Below, one piece after another: positions 43,333-52,287 of a DNA stretch of 64,000 nucleotides (position 1 is its first letter; the number at the start of each line of letters is the position of its first letter). Source of the DNA: Pseudorhodoferax sp. Leaf265. GTDB lineage: Bacteria; Pseudomonadota; Gammaproteobacteria; Burkholderiales; Burkholderiaceae_C. Made by a program: the position numbers and the translations under genes. The stretch is from the NCBI RefSeq assembly GCF_001422365.1, contig NZ_LMMT01000038.1, positions 77,979 to 141,978 on the forward strand, read 5' to 3'. A model generated the notes under the pieces. The model was not told where the DNA came from. It did no database searches and was given only the letters and a program-made list of their open reading frames with translations.

Positions 43333-44697
43333 ATGGCCAAAGACAAGTCGATCTACACCTGCAGCGAGTGCGGCGGCACCAGCCCCAAGTGGCTGGGCAA
43401 GTGCCCGCACTGCGAAGCCTGGAACACGCTGGTGGAGACCGTGGCGCAGCCGGCCGCCAGCGGCAGGAACCGTTTCGCCGCGCTGGCGCCCGCAGCCGAG
43501 CTGCAGGTGCTGGCCGACATCGAGGCCAGCGAGGTCGCGCGCACACCCACCGGCCAGGAGGAACTGGACCGTGTGCTGGGCGGCGGCATCGTCGATGGCG
43601 GCGTGGTGCTGATCGGTGGCGACCCCGGCATCGGCAAGTCCACGCTGCTGCTGCAGGCGCTGGACGCGCTGCAGCGCAGCGGCATGCCCACGCTGTACGT
43701 GACGGGCGAGGAGAGCGGTGCCCAGGTCGCGCTGCGCTCGCGCCGCCTCGGGCTGGACAACAGCCAGGTGCCGGTGCTGGCCGAGACGCAGCTGGAAAAG
43801 ATCCTCGCCACGCTGGACGCGCGCAAGCCCGGCATCGCCGTGATCGATTCGATCCAGACCGTCTACAGCGAGCAGCTGACCTCAGCACCCGGCTCGGTGG
43901 CCCAGGTGCGCGAATGCGCGGCCCACCTCACGCGTGCGGCCAAGTCGTCCGGCACGGCCATCGTGCTGGTCGGCCACGTGACCAAGGAGGGCGCGCTGGC
44001 CGGTCCGCGCGTGCTGGAGCACATGGTCGACACGGTGCTGTACTTCGAGGGCGACACGCACAGCAGCTTCCGCCTCGTGCGTGCGATCAAGAACCGCTTC
44101 GGCGCGGTCAACGAGATCGGCGTGTTCGCGATGACCGAGAAGGGCCTGAAGGGCGTCAGCAACCCCAGCGCGATCTTCCTGAGCCAGCATGACGAGCCGG
44201 TACCGGGCAGCTGCGTGCTGGTCACGCTGGAGGGCACGCGGCCCCTGCTGGTGGAGATCCAGGCCCTGGTGGACGACGGTGGCCCCAGTCCGCGGCGCCT
44301 GTCGGTCGGCCTGGACCGCGACCGCCTGGCCATGCTGCTGGCGGTGCTGCACCGCCACGCGGGCGTGGCCTGCCTGGACCAGGACGTGTTCGTCAACGCC
44401 GTGGGCGGCGTGCGCATCGCCGAGCCGGCGGCCGACCTCGCGGTGCTGCTGGCCATCACGAGCAGCCTGCGCGGCAAGCCCTTGCCCAAGGGCTTCGTGG
44501 CCTTCGGCGAGGTCGGCCTGGCGGGCGAGGTGCGGCCCGCGCCGCGCGGCCAGGAGCGGCTGCGCGAGGCGGCCAAGCTGGGCTTCTCGGTGGCCGTGGT
44601 GCCCAAGGCCAATGCGCCCAAGAAGCCCATCGAGGGGCTGACCATCCACGCGGTGGACCGGGTGGACGAGGCGGTGGCGGTGTTGCGCGAGGCCTAG
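43333..44697 (+). CDS. radA: DNA repair protein RadA
   Basis: This 454-residue RadA/Sms has the N-terminal zinc ribbon (Cys10, Cys13, Cys24, Cys27), the RecA-like ATPase with Walker A GGDPGIGKST, the RadA-specific KNRFG motif, and a Lon-protease-like C-terminal domain (NAVGGVRIAEPAADLAVLLA). It promotes branch migration in homologous recombination. All family features and the length are normal. It is a housekeeping gene. Its TAG stop lies within a CTAG that also provides the stop for the convergent GST gene. Confidence 0.97.
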   Translation: MAKDKSIYTCSECGGTSPKWLGKCPHCEAWNTLVETVAQPAASGRNRFAALAPAAELQVLADIEASEVARTPTGQEELDRVLGGGIVDGGVVLIGGDPGIGKSTLLLQALDALQRSGMPTLYVTGEESGAQVALRSRRLGLDNSQVPVLAETQLEKILATLDARKPGIAVIDSIQTVYSEQLTSAPGSVAQVRECAAHLTRAAKSSGTAIVLVGHVTKEGALAGPRVLEHMVDTVLYFEGDTHSSFRLVRAIKNRFGAVNEIGVFAMTEKGLKGVSNPSAIFLSQHDEPVPGSCVLVTLEGTRPLLVEIQALVDDGGPSPRRLSVGLDRDRLAMLLAVLHRHAGVACLDQDVFVNAVGGVRIAEPAADLAVLLAITSSLRGKPLPKGFVAFGEVGLAGEVRPAPRGQERLREAAKLGFSVAVVPKANAPKKPIEGLTIHAVDRVDEAVAVLREA

Positions 44698-45362
44698 AGG
44701 AAGCGCGCCGGCATCGCGTCCACGAACGGAAAGTACTGAAACCAGGGCCTGGCTTGCTGCAACACCCGCTGCACGGCGGGCCGTTGCAGCAGCCGCTCGA
44801 AGTACGCGTGCAGCTGCACCAGCTCCGTGGGCGGCGGCTCCACGATGAAGGTGTAGAACAGCGCCGGCAGCGCTGCGCAGTCGGCCAGGCTGAAGCCCTC
44901 GCTGGCGAGCCAGGTGCGGCCTGCCAGCTGCCGCTCGAACAGCGGATAGGTGCGCTGCACCGCCGCGCGCGCGTCGGCCACGCCCTTCGGGTCGCGTTCG
45001 GCCTCCTGGCGCAGGCGGTCGCCGACGATCTTCTGCAACGGGCCCTGCAGGTCGTTGTCGCAGATGCGGTCCCACAGCCGCACCTGCAGCCGTGCATCGG
45101 CCTCGGCCGGCAGCAGGCCGGCGGCGCCGGCCTGCTGCTGGGCCAGGTACTCGATCAGGATGGTGGACTCGGGCATCACGCGGTCGCCGTCGTGCAGCAC
45201 CGGGAAGCGGCAGGGCGGCCACAGCGCCTGCAGCACGGCGCGGTCGTCGGCGCTGCCCAGGTTGACCTGGCGCGGCGTGAACGGCGTGCCGCTGTCGTAC
45301 AGCGCGATCAGCGCCTTCCAGCAGTACGAGGACAGGGGGTGGTAGTACAGGGTCAAGGCCAT
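44694..45362 (-). CDS. glutathione S-transferase family protein
   Basis: A 222-residue GST with the N-terminal thioredoxin-like domain (LTLYYHPLSSYCWKALIAL, RFPVLHDG, PESTILIEYLA) and an all-helical C-terminal domain (SEGFSLADCAALPALFYTF). The catalytic Ser/Cys region is HPLSSYCWK. Start at 45362 is preferred to a frame extension because GGAGG stands 8 bases before it. Substrate unknown; GSTs of this kind detoxify electrophiles. Confidence 0.9.
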   Translation of the reverse strand: MALTLYYHPLSSYCWKALIALYDSGTPFTPRQVNLGSADDRAVLQALWPPCRFPVLHDGDRVMPESTILIEYLAQQQAGAAGLLPAEADARLQVRLWDRICDNDLQGPLQKIVGDRLRQEAERDPKGVADARAAVQRTYPLFERQLAGRTWLASEGFSLADCAALPALFYTFIVEPPPTELVQLHAYFERLLQRPAVQRVLQQARPWFQYFPFVDAMPARFL

Positions 45363-45424
45363 GGCGGCGTCCTCCACCGCCCCATGCTACCCAGGGTCGT
45401 TCGGTGCCGGGCGACAATCGCAGC

Positions 45425-45844
45425 ATGAATTTCCAGAGGATCCTGATTCCGGCCCTGGGCCTCATCGCCCTGTTCTTCGCCTGGCGCAACTACGGCTTCG
45501 GCGGCATCGCCCTGGTGGCCGGCGCACTGGTCATGTGGGGCATGCTGCATGTCACCCGGATGATGCAGGTCATGAAGCGTGCGTCCGACCGGCCGATCGG
45601 CTTCGTCGGCAGCGCCGTCATGCTCAACGCCAAGCTCAAGCCCGGCCACACCCTGCTGCACGTGGTGGCCATGACGCGCGCGCTGGGCCAGCTGCTCAGT
45701 CCCAAGGACGAGCAGCCCGAGGTCTACCGCTGGACCGATGCGGGCGGCTCCTACGTCGATTGCACCTTCCAGGGCGGCAAGCTCGTGCAATGGCAGATGA
45801 CGCGGCCGCAGCCCGAGGCCGAGGCGCCGCCGGCCGCGCCGTAA
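45425..45844 (+). CDS. hypothetical membrane protein upstream of ilvE
   Basis: The 139-residue protein has two N-terminal hydrophobic segments (ILIPALGLIALFFAW, GIALVAGALVMWGMLHV) and a soluble C-terminal part (YRWTDAGGSYVDCTFQGGKLVQWQM) that looks like a small beta domain. It is of a type seen next to ilvE in Comamonadaceae, without assigned function. It lies 53 bases upstream of ilvE and may be co-transcribed. Confidence 0.75.
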   Translation: MNFQRILIPALGLIALFFAWRNYGFGGIALVAGALVMWGMLHVTRMMQVMKRASDRPIGFVGSAVMLNAKLKPGHTLLHVVAMTRALGQLLSPKDEQPEVYRWTDAGGSYVDCTFQGGKLVQWQMTRPQPEAEAPPAAP

Positions 45845-45897
45845 AATCCGCCGCTTTTGCCCCACGGCAGCTTCCCAACAAAAAGGATTCGCGCACC

Positions 45898-46842
45898 ATG
45901 AGTCTCATCCCCCCCGCGCCCTCCATGGCCGACCGCGACGGCAAGATCTGGATGGATGGCCAGATGGTCGACTGGCGCGACGCGAAGATCCATGTGCTGA
46001 CGCACACGCTGCACTACGGCTGCGGCGCCTTCGAGGGCGTGCGCGCCTACAACACCGTGGACGGCACGGCCATCTTCCGGCTGCAGGAACACACGCAGCG
46101 CCTGTTCAACAGCGCCAAGATCCTGCGCATGCAGATCCCGTTCACCCAGGAGCAGTTCAACCAGGCCCAGCTTGATGTCGTCCGCGAGAACCGACTGGAA
46201 AGCTGCTACCTGCGCCCGCTGGTCTGGATCGGTTCGCAGAAGCTGGGCGTGAGCCCCAAGGGCAACACCATCCACGCCATGGTCGCGGCCTGGGCCTGGG
46301 GCGCCTACCTGGGCGAAGAGGGCATGAAGCGCGGCATCCGCGTGAAGACCTCCAGCTACACGCGCCACCACGTCAACATCACGATGACGCAGGCCAAGGC
46401 CGTCAGCAACTACAGCAACTCGATCCTGGCCAACATGGAGGCCGTGGACGACGGCTACGACGAGGCCCTGCTGCTGGACGCCTCGGGCTTCGTCAGCGAA
46501 GGCGCGGGCGAGAACGTGTTCGTGGTCAAGGACGGCGTGGTCTACACGCCCGACCTGTCGGCCGGCGCACTGAACGGCATCACGCGCAACACCGTGCTGC
46601 ACATCTGCAAGGACCTCGGCATCGAGCTCGTGCAAAAGCGCATCACGCGCGACGAGATCTACATCGCCGACGAGGCCTTCTTCACGGGCACGGCCGCCGA
46701 AGTCACGCCGATCCGCGAACTCGACCGCGTGGAACTTGGCAAGGGCTCGCGTGGCCCCATCACCGAGAAGATCCAGAGCGCGTTCTTCGACATCGTGAAC
46801 GGCCGCAATCCCAAGTACGCCCACTGGCTCACCAAAGTCTGA
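45898..46842 (+). CDS. ilvE: branched-chain amino acid aminotransferase
   Basis: This 314-residue fold-type IV PLP enzyme has the PLP lysine in TQAKAVSNYSNS (Lys167), the HYGCGAFEGVRAY substrate loop and EGAGENVFVVKDGV, TGTAAEVTPI for cofactor phosphate. It catalyses the last step in valine, leucine and isoleucine synthesis with glutamate. Length is normal. It is followed after 5 bases by the zf-CHCC gene. Confidence 0.95.
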   Translation: MSLIPPAPSMADRDGKIWMDGQMVDWRDAKIHVLTHTLHYGCGAFEGVRAYNTVDGTAIFRLQEHTQRLFNSAKILRMQIPFTQEQFNQAQLDVVRENRLESCYLRPLVWIGSQKLGVSPKGNTIHAMVAAWAWGAYLGEEGMKRGIRVKTSSYTRHHVNITMTQAKAVSNYSNSILANMEAVDDGYDEALLLDASGFVSEGAGENVFVVKDGVVYTPDLSAGALNGITRNTVLHICKDLGIELVQKRITRDEIYIADEAFFTGTAAEVTPIRELDRVELGKGSRGPITEKIQSAFFDIVNGRNPKYAHWLTKV

Positions 46843-46847
46843 TCCCC

Positions 46848-47057
46848 ATGAGCACCACCGCCACCATCGAACTGCTGGCCAAGGACCTGAACCCCCAGGG
46901 CGGCGTGTTCTGCCCTGCGCCCAAGGCCGGCATGCAGCTGTGGAACACCCACCCCAAGGTCTACCTGGACGTGGCCAAGACCGGCGCCGCCAAGTGCCCG
47001 TACTGCGGCACCACCTACCAGCTCAAGGCCGGTGAGCACTTTGGAGCCGGGCACTAA
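46848..47057 (+). CDS. zinc-finger (zf-CHCC) domain protein
   Basis: A 69-residue protein with Cys22 and a C-terminal CPYCGTTYQL pair, the zf-CHCC family pattern, related to the zinc-binding NDUFS6 accessory subunit of complex I. It binds one zinc ion; its bacterial role is not settled. It directly follows ilvE and overlaps the heptosyltransferase start by 26 bases. Confidence 0.88.
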   Translation: MSTTATIELLAKDLNPQGGVFCPAPKAGMQLWNTHPKVYLDVAKTGAAKCPYCGTTYQLKAGEHFGAGH

Positions 47058-48057
47058 GACCCGCTCGCTCGTCATCGCGCCGCAGTGGATCGGCGATGCG
47101 GTGATGACGGAGCCGCTGATGCTGCGGCTGCACCAACGCGGTGAGCGGCTCAGCGTCGGCGCGCTGCCCTGGGTGGCGCCGGTCTACCGGGCCATGCCGC
47201 AGGTGGCCGAGGTCATCGAGTTCCCGTTCCAGCACGGCGGCCTGCAGTGGCAGGCGCGCCGCGCCATGGCGCGCCAGCTGCGCGGGCGCTTCGACACCGC
47301 CTACGTGCTGCCGAACTCGGCCAAGAGCGCGCTGCTGCCCTTCCTGGCCGGCATCCGGCGCCGCATCGGCTACCACGGCGAGATGCGCTACGGCCTGCTC
47401 ACGCAGCGGCTGCCCAACCCCCCGCGCGATGAGCGTCCGCCCATGGTGGGCTTCTACTCGGCGCTGGCGGGCGAGCGCGGCACCGAGGCCGACCGGCCGC
47501 GGCTGCTGCTGCCACCGGCGCAGATCGACGCGGTGCTGCAGGCCCATGGCCTGGCGCGCCGCGGCTTCCACGTGTTCGCGCCGGGCGCGGAGTTCGGTTC
47601 GTCCAAGCGCTGGCCGCCCCAGCATTACGCCGAGCTGGCGGCCGGCCTGGCGCTGCCCGTGCTGCTGCTGGGTTCGGGCAAGGAGCATGCGCTGTGCGAG
47701 CAGATCGCCCAGGCCGCACCGGGCCGCTGCACCAACCTCGCGGGCAAGACGGCGCTGCTCGATGCCTTCGGCCTGATCGCCGCGGCCCACAGCGTGGTCA
47801 GCAACGACTCCGGCCTGATGCATGTGGCGGCTGCCTTCGGCACACCGCAGGTCGCGGTGTACGGCTCCACCAGCCCCGAGCACACGCCGCCGCTCAGCGA
47901 TGCCGCCACCGTGCTCTGGCTCAAGCGCGACACCGCCTACCAGCCGCCGCTGGACTGCGCCCCCTGCTTCCAGCGCGAATGCCCGCTGGGCCACAACCGC
48001 TGCATGGTCGACATCCGGCCCGCGCGTGTGGCCGACGTGCTCGCTACCATCGCCTGA
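47032..48057 (+). CDS. waaF: lipopolysaccharide heptosyltransferase II
   Basis: This 341-residue GT9 glycosyltransferase has APQWIGDAVMTEPLM at the N-terminus, FAPGAEFGSSKRWP and the ADP-heptose site region VVSNDSGLMHVAAAFGTPQV. WaaF adds the second heptose to the LPS inner core at the cytoplasmic membrane face. The start is GTG at 47032, inside the zf-CHCC gene, giving a 26-base overlap. A later start would remove no conserved motif until APQWIGD. Confidence 0.93.
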   Translation: MSTLEPGTKTRSLVIAPQWIGDAVMTEPLMLRLHQRGERLSVGALPWVAPVYRAMPQVAEVIEFPFQHGGLQWQARRAMARQLRGRFDTAYVLPNSAKSALLPFLAGIRRRIGYHGEMRYGLLTQRLPNPPRDERPPMVGFYSALAGERGTEADRPRLLLPPAQIDAVLQAHGLARRGFHVFAPGAEFGSSKRWPPQHYAELAAGLALPVLLLGSGKEHALCEQIAQAAPGRCTNLAGKTALLDAFGLIAAAHSVVSNDSGLMHVAAAFGTPQVAVYGSTSPEHTPPLSDAATVLWLKRDTAYQPPLDCAPCFQRECPLGHNRCMVDIRPARVADVLATIA

Positions 48058-48078
48058 ACTTCTTTCGGGAGACCGGCC

Positions 48079-49107
48079 ATGCGCCATGCATTCCTGGGCA
48101 CGGAACTGCCCATCATCCAGGCCCCCATGGCCGGCGTGCAACGCAGCCGCCTGGCCGCGACGGTCTGCGCGGCCGGCGGCCTGGGCTCCCTGCCGGGCGC
48201 CATGTTCGACGCGACGGGCCTGCGCACCGAGCTGCAGGCCCTGGCCGCCCAGGCGCGCGGACCGTACAACGTCAACTTCTTCGTGCACCAGCCGCCGGCG
48301 CCCGACGCCGCGGCCGAGGCCCGCTGGCGCGAACGGCTGGCCCCGTACTACGCCGAGCTGGGCATCGATCCCGCCGGCGTGCCGGCGGGTGCCGGCCGCC
48401 AGCCCTTCACGCCCGCCATGGCCGAGGTGCTGGAGGAGTTCAAGCCGGCCGTGGTCAGCTTCCATTTCGGCCTGCCGGCGCCCGAGCTGCTGGCGCGTGT
48501 GAAGGCCTGGGGCGCCCAGGTCTGGTCCTCTGCCACCACGGTGGCCGAAGCCGTCTGGCTGCAGCAGCACGGGGCCGACGTGGTCATCGCCCAGGGCCTG
48601 GAGGCCGGCGGCCACCGGGGCCACTTCCTCTCGCAAGACCTGGGCCTGCAGAGCGGCACCATGGCGCTGTTGCCGCAGATCGTCGATGCGGTCTCGGTGC
48701 CCGTGGTCGCGGCCGGTGGCATCGCCGATGCGCGCGGCGTGCAGGCCGCGCTGGCGCTGGGCGCCGCGGCCGTGCAGGTGGGCACGGCCTACCTGGGCTG
48801 CGACGAGGCCGAGACCAGCGCCCTGCACCGCGCCGCGCTGCGCGACCTGGCGGCGCCGACCGAACTCACGCGGCTGTTCACGGGCCGCCCCGCGCGCGGC
48901 ATCGTCAACCGCCTCATGCGCGAACTCGGTGCGCTGAGCCCCGATGCGCCGGCCTTCCCGACCGCGACGGCGGCGCTGGCCCCCTTGAAGGCCAAGGCCG
49001 AGGCGCAGGGCCTGACCGATTTCACCTCGCTGTGGTCGGGCCAGAACCGCAGTGGCTGCGGCGAGCCCAGCGCGGCGAAGCTGACGCGGGCACTGGCCGG
49101 ACTCTGA
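48079..49107 (+). CDS. nitronate monooxygenase family flavoprotein
   Basis: A 342-residue TIM-barrel FMN enzyme of the NMO/2-nitropropane dioxygenase family: APMAGVQRSRLAATVCAAGG, GADVVIAQGLEAGGHRGHF and AAGGIADARGVQAALALGAA for FMN phosphate. It oxidises alkyl nitronates, such as propionate 3-nitronate, and acts in detoxification. GGGAGA precedes the ATG. The divergent arrangement is absent; a LysR gene follows 16 bases downstream on the same strand. Confidence 0.92.
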   Translation: MRHAFLGTELPIIQAPMAGVQRSRLAATVCAAGGLGSLPGAMFDATGLRTELQALAAQARGPYNVNFFVHQPPAPDAAAEARWRERLAPYYAELGIDPAGVPAGAGRQPFTPAMAEVLEEFKPAVVSFHFGLPAPELLARVKAWGAQVWSSATTVAEAVWLQQHGADVVIAQGLEAGGHRGHFLSQDLGLQSGTMALLPQIVDAVSVPVVAAGGIADARGVQAALALGAAAVQVGTAYLGCDEAETSALHRAALRDLAAPTELTRLFTGRPARGIVNRLMRELGALSPDAPAFPTATAALAPLKAKAEAQGLTDFTSLWSGQNRSGCGEPSAAKLTRALAGL

Positions 49108-49123
49108 GCCCGCAGGCACGGGC

Positions 49124-50005
49124 ATGGACACCCGGCAGATGCGCTGCGTGGTGGCGATCGCCGAGACCGGCAGCCTCACGCGCGCGGCCGTGCGCCTGGG
49201 CCAGGCCCAACCCGCGCTGACGCAGACGCTGAACCGGCTGGAGGCCGATCTCGGCGCCAAGCTGTTCGAGCGCAGCCGCCGCGGCGCCGCGTTGACCGAA
49301 GCCGGCCAGGCCATCCTCGACGACCTGCGCGCCAGCCTGGCGCATGGCGACGCCGCCACCGAACGCGCGCGCGCCATCGGTGCCGGCCGGGCCGGCCGCC
49401 TGCGCATCGGCTTCGTCACGCACGCCGTCTACGAGGTGCTGCCGCGCGCGCTGCGCCGATTGCGCGCCGCGCACCCGCAGCTGGACGTGGTGCTGTGCGA
49501 GATGAGCAACGCCGAGCAGGTGGCGGCGCTGGAGGGTGGGCGCATCGACGTGGCGCTGCTGCACCCGCCGGTGTCGGTCAACGCGCGCGTGCATGAACTG
49601 CCGCTGGGCAGCGAGACCTTCGTGGCCGCGCTGCCGGTGGCCGATGCGCCGGCCGACGGCGCGCCGGTGTCGCTGGCCGACATCGCGCGGCACGGCCTGG
49701 TGTGGTTTCCCGAGCAGCAGATCCCGGCCCTGCGCGCCCGGCTGATGAGCGCATTCCGCAGCGCCGGCCACGAGGTGCGCGTGGTGCAGGACGCCAACCG
49801 CACGCTCACGGTGCTGGCCTGCGTGGCCGCGGGCCTGGGCTGGTCGCTGCTGCCCAGCTCGGTGCGCGCACTGCAGCACGAGGGCGTTCGCTTCGCCGAG
49901 GTGCGCGAGGTTGCGGCGCTGCCCCGGTTCGAGTTGTCCGCGCTGTGGCGCATGCGCTCGCGGCCGGGGTTGGCCGACCTGTTCGCCGAGATGCTGGCTT
50001 CCTAG
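49124..50005 (+). CDS. LysR family transcriptional regulator
   Basis: The 293-residue protein has a typical LysR DNA-binding domain (MDTRQMRCVVAIAETGSLTR, QAQPALTQTLNRLEADLG). The effector domain is BenM/CatM-like (LRIGFVTHAVYEVLPRALRR, WFPEQQIPALRARLM). It follows the nitronate monooxygenase closely and may be co-transcribed. Its target is unknown; the nearby Bug-amidohydrolase unit on the opposite strand is convergent rather than divergent. Confidence 0.9.
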   Translation: MDTRQMRCVVAIAETGSLTRAAVRLGQAQPALTQTLNRLEADLGAKLFERSRRGAALTEAGQAILDDLRASLAHGDAATERARAIGAGRAGRLRIGFVTHAVYEVLPRALRRLRAAHPQLDVVLCEMSNAEQVAALEGGRIDVALLHPPVSVNARVHELPLGSETFVAALPVADAPADGAPVSLADIARHGLVWFPEQQIPALRARLMSAFRSAGHEVRVVQDANRTLTVLACVAAGLGWSLLPSSVRALQHEGVRFAEVREVAALPRFELSALWRMRSRPGLADLFAEMLAS

Positions 50006-50010
50006 GATGT

Positions 50011-50118
50011 CGGTTCACCGACCCTGACCCGGCCGTCGCCGAGCGCGTGTTCGACGCAACCACGACGATGCAGCAGACCGACGCCACCGCGGTCGAGGCG
50101 GTGGCGGCGCAGGGGCGA
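50011..50118 (+). pseudogene. 3' remnant of a VOC/PhnB-like gene
   Basis: One frame reads RFTDPDPAVAERVFDATTTM and then QQTDATAVEAV. It matches the last part of the intact VOC protein at 52288-52773 (GFADPDPAVAKRVFEAMMTM) in 18 of 31 positions. Nothing upstream belongs to a VOC gene; the LysR stop is 5 bases away. It is a fragment of a diverged paralogue. Confidence 0.7.
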
Positions 50119-50122
50119 TCGC

Positions 50123-51094
50123 TCAGTCCAGCTGGATCTTGTTGTCCTTGGCCAGCTTGCTCCACTTGGCGAGTTCGGCGCGGCGGAAGGCGTCGAGCTC
50201 GGCCGGCGTGGAGCCGATGACCTCGGCCCCCGTCGCTTCCAGCCGCTTACGCACCTCGGGCTCCTGCAGCACCGCGGCCAGCTCCTTCGACAGGCGCTCG
50301 GTCACGGCGGCCGGCGTGCCGGCCGGCACGAACACCGCGTTCCATTCGTAGACCTCGTAGCCCGGCAGGCCGGCCTCGGCCACCGTGGGCAGCTGCGGCA
50401 GCACGGCCGCGCGCGCCTTGCCGGTGACGGCCACGGCGCGCAGCTTGCCGCCCTGGATGTAGGCCAGGCTGGACGCCAGGCTGCCGAAGAACACCGGCAC
50501 CTGGCCGGCCATCACGTCCGTCAGCGCCGGGCCGCCGCCCTTGTAGGCCACGTGGGTCATGCGCACGCCGGCCATGGCGCTGAACTGCTCGGCCGCCAGG
50601 TGTTGCGCCGAGCCGTTGCCCGAGGACGCAAAGTTGATCTCGCCCGGCTTGGCCTTGGCCTGGGCGACGAGGTCCTGCACGGTCTTGATGGAGGTGGCGG
50701 GGTTCACCACCAGCACGTTGGGCACCTTGACCAGCAGCGACACCGGCGCCAGGTCGCGCAGCGTGTCGAACGGCATCTTGCTGCGCAGCGCGGGGTTCTG
50801 CGCGTGGTTGGATGCGTCGAGCAGCACGGTGTAGCCGTCGGGCGCACTCTTGGCCACGAGCTCGCCGCCGATGGCGCCGCCCGCACCGGCGCGGTTGTCC
50901 ACCACCACCGGCTGGCCGAGCCGCTGCGACAGCGGCGTGGCGATGATGCGGGCGACGGCGTCCAGCGTGCCGCCGGGCGGGTAGCTCACGACCAGCTTGA
51001 CGGGTTTGGCGGGCCAGGCCTGGGCCTGTGCCGCCACGCTGGCCAGGGTCAGGGCCGCAGCGGCCAGGGTGCGGGTCCAGTGCGTCTTATGCAT
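50123..51094 (-). CDS. Bug-family TTT substrate-binding protein
   Basis: The 323-residue receptor has a signal peptide ending AQAQ and the mature start AWPAKPVKLVVSYPPGGTLD. VDNRAGAGGAIGGELVA follows. It overlaps the amidohydrolase stop by 8 bases and is the last gene of that small operon. A Bug receptor with an amidohydrolase suggests uptake of a lactone or dicarboxylate that the enzyme hydrolyses; this is inferred. Confidence 0.9.
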   Translation of the reverse strand: MHKTHWTRTLAAAALTLASVAAQAQAWPAKPVKLVVSYPPGGTLDAVARIIATPLSQRLGQPVVVDNRAGAGGAIGGELVAKSAPDGYTVLLDASNHAQNPALRSKMPFDTLRDLAPVSLLVKVPNVLVVNPATSIKTVQDLVAQAKAKPGEINFASSGNGSAQHLAAEQFSAMAGVRMTHVAYKGGGPALTDVMAGQVPVFFGSLASSLAYIQGGKLRAVAVTGKARAAVLPQLPTVAEAGLPGYEVYEWNAVFVPAGTPAAVTERLSKELAAVLQEPEVRKRLEATGAEVIGSTPAELDAFRRAELAKWSKLAKDNKIQLD

Positions 51095-51914
51095 GGTGTT
51101 CGTCTCCAGAAGCGAATGAAAAGAGTTCGGCCGGTGTGTCGACCAGGATGCGCTGGCGCGCCGCGGCATCGGGCACCCAGTCGGCCAGTGCGGCATGGGC
51201 GCGGGTGTAGTCCACGCGCTCGCGGTGTTGCGTGTGCGGCCAATCGCTGCCCCACAGCAGGCGCCCGGGACCGAAGGCCTGCAGCAGCGCAGCGGCCGCT
51301 GCACAAGCCGGTGCGGCATCGGTCCAGCTGCGGTAGGCGGCCGAGAGCTTGACCCAGGTGCGGCCGCCCGCGGCAGCACGCAGCAGCCAGTCGCTGACGC
51401 CCTGGCCGTCCGGCAGTCCGAAGTGGTCGACCACCAGCCTGCAGCCGGCCTCCAGCACCGGCTGTGCGGCGCCGGCCAAGTCGTGCGCGGGGCGGTGCAC
51501 TTCCACATGCCAGTCCAGCGCGCGCGCGCAGGCCAGCAGGCGCTGCCAATCGGGCTGGCCGAGATCGGGCAGCGGCAGGCCGACGAGGTTCAGGCGGATG
51601 CCGCGGATCCCGGCCAGGTGCAGTGCCTGCAGGTCGGACTCGCCAATGCCGGGATCGACCACCGCCACGCCGCGCAGGCGCCGCGGTTCGGCGCGCAGCG
51701 CAGCGAGCAGGAAGCGGTTGTCGGTGCCCAGGAAGCTGGGCTGCACCAGCACCGCGTGCGACACGCCGTGCGCGTCCAGCAGCGCCAGGTAGTCGGCCAG
51801 CAGGGCGTCGTAGTCGGGTGCATGGCGGCGCTGCGGCGCCAGCGGCAGACCGCGTGCGAACACATGCGCGTGGCTGTCGACGGCGCGGATGGCGCCACCG
51901 CCCAGCTCACGCAT
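51087..51914 (-). CDS. amidohydrolase family protein (PDC lactonase-like)
   Basis: The 275-residue TIM-barrel hydrolase has the metal-site start DSHAHVF (His15, His17), HRPAHD, LVVDHFGLPDG and the C-terminal LLWGSDWPHTQ. This is the Amidohydro_2 family, which includes 2-pyrone-4,6-dicarboxylate lactonase LigI and related lactonases and decarboxylases. It overlaps the upstream small ORF and the downstream Bug gene by 8 bases each. The substrate is not identified. Confidence 0.88.
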   Translation of the reverse strand: MRELGGGAIRAVDSHAHVFARGLPLAPQRRHAPDYDALLADYLALLDAHGVSHAVLVQPSFLGTDNRFLLAALRAEPRRLRGVAVVDPGIGESDLQALHLAGIRGIRLNLVGLPLPDLGQPDWQRLLACARALDWHVEVHRPAHDLAGAAQPVLEAGCRLVVDHFGLPDGQGVSDWLLRAAAGGRTWVKLSAAYRSWTDAAPACAAAAALLQAFGPGRLLWGSDWPHTQHRERVDYTRAHAALADWVPDAAARQRILVDTPAELFSFASGDEHHA

Positions 51915-52083
51915 GCTGCAGGCCGGAGGCCACCACCACCGCGCTCAGGCGGGTGCGCTCTGCATCGACGAAGGGCACGAAGGCGGCGCGCGCGCCCTGC
52001 GCCAGGGCGGCCGTGCAGGCCAGCGAAGTCGTCAAGGCCGTGGGCAGGGCCGCGGCCTGGGTGCGGCGATAGAGGGTGTGCAT
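51907..52083 (-). CDS. small hypothetical ORF heading the amidohydrolase operon
   Basis: A 59-residue frame from ATG 52083 has a GGAGA site at good spacing. Its stop overlaps the amidohydrolase start by 8 bases (ATGCGTGA). The sequence is Ala/Thr-rich with a hydrophobic middle (AALPTALTTSLACTAALAQG), possibly a signal-like helix. No family is recognised. It may be a truncated gene or a coupling leader. Confidence 0.4.
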   Translation of the reverse strand: MHTLYRRTQAAALPTALTTSLACTAALAQGARAAFVPFVDAERTRLSAVVVASGLQHA

Positions 52084-52287
52084 GCTGTCTCCGATGGGCG
52101 CCGCGGTGCGCGGTCGCGGCAGTATCGGCAGCCCCTGTGCAGCTGAGAACGCCCTCTTGCGTTGCGTTTGCATACGCTACGCTTATGGAAGCGCGCCGTG
52201 CGGACCAGCTGACGCAGGCGTTGGCGGGTTTCCGACAACGCGGCGTGGCGGTGGTGCCAAGATGGCCGCTTTGAGGAGACACACACC
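52084..52287. other. divergent promoter region
   Basis: This gap lies between the amidohydrolase operon (minus) and the VOC gene (plus). It has lower G+C around 52150-52185 with GCGTTGCG/CGCTACGC-like partial repeats, a likely promoter zone. A 29-codon frame at 52185-52274 has no ribosome-binding site and is not called. Confidence 0.35.

Noticed and set aside
52185-52274. 29-codon plus-strand frame before the VOC gene
   Set aside because: It has no ribosome-binding site and no recognisable content; it lies in a likely promoter region.
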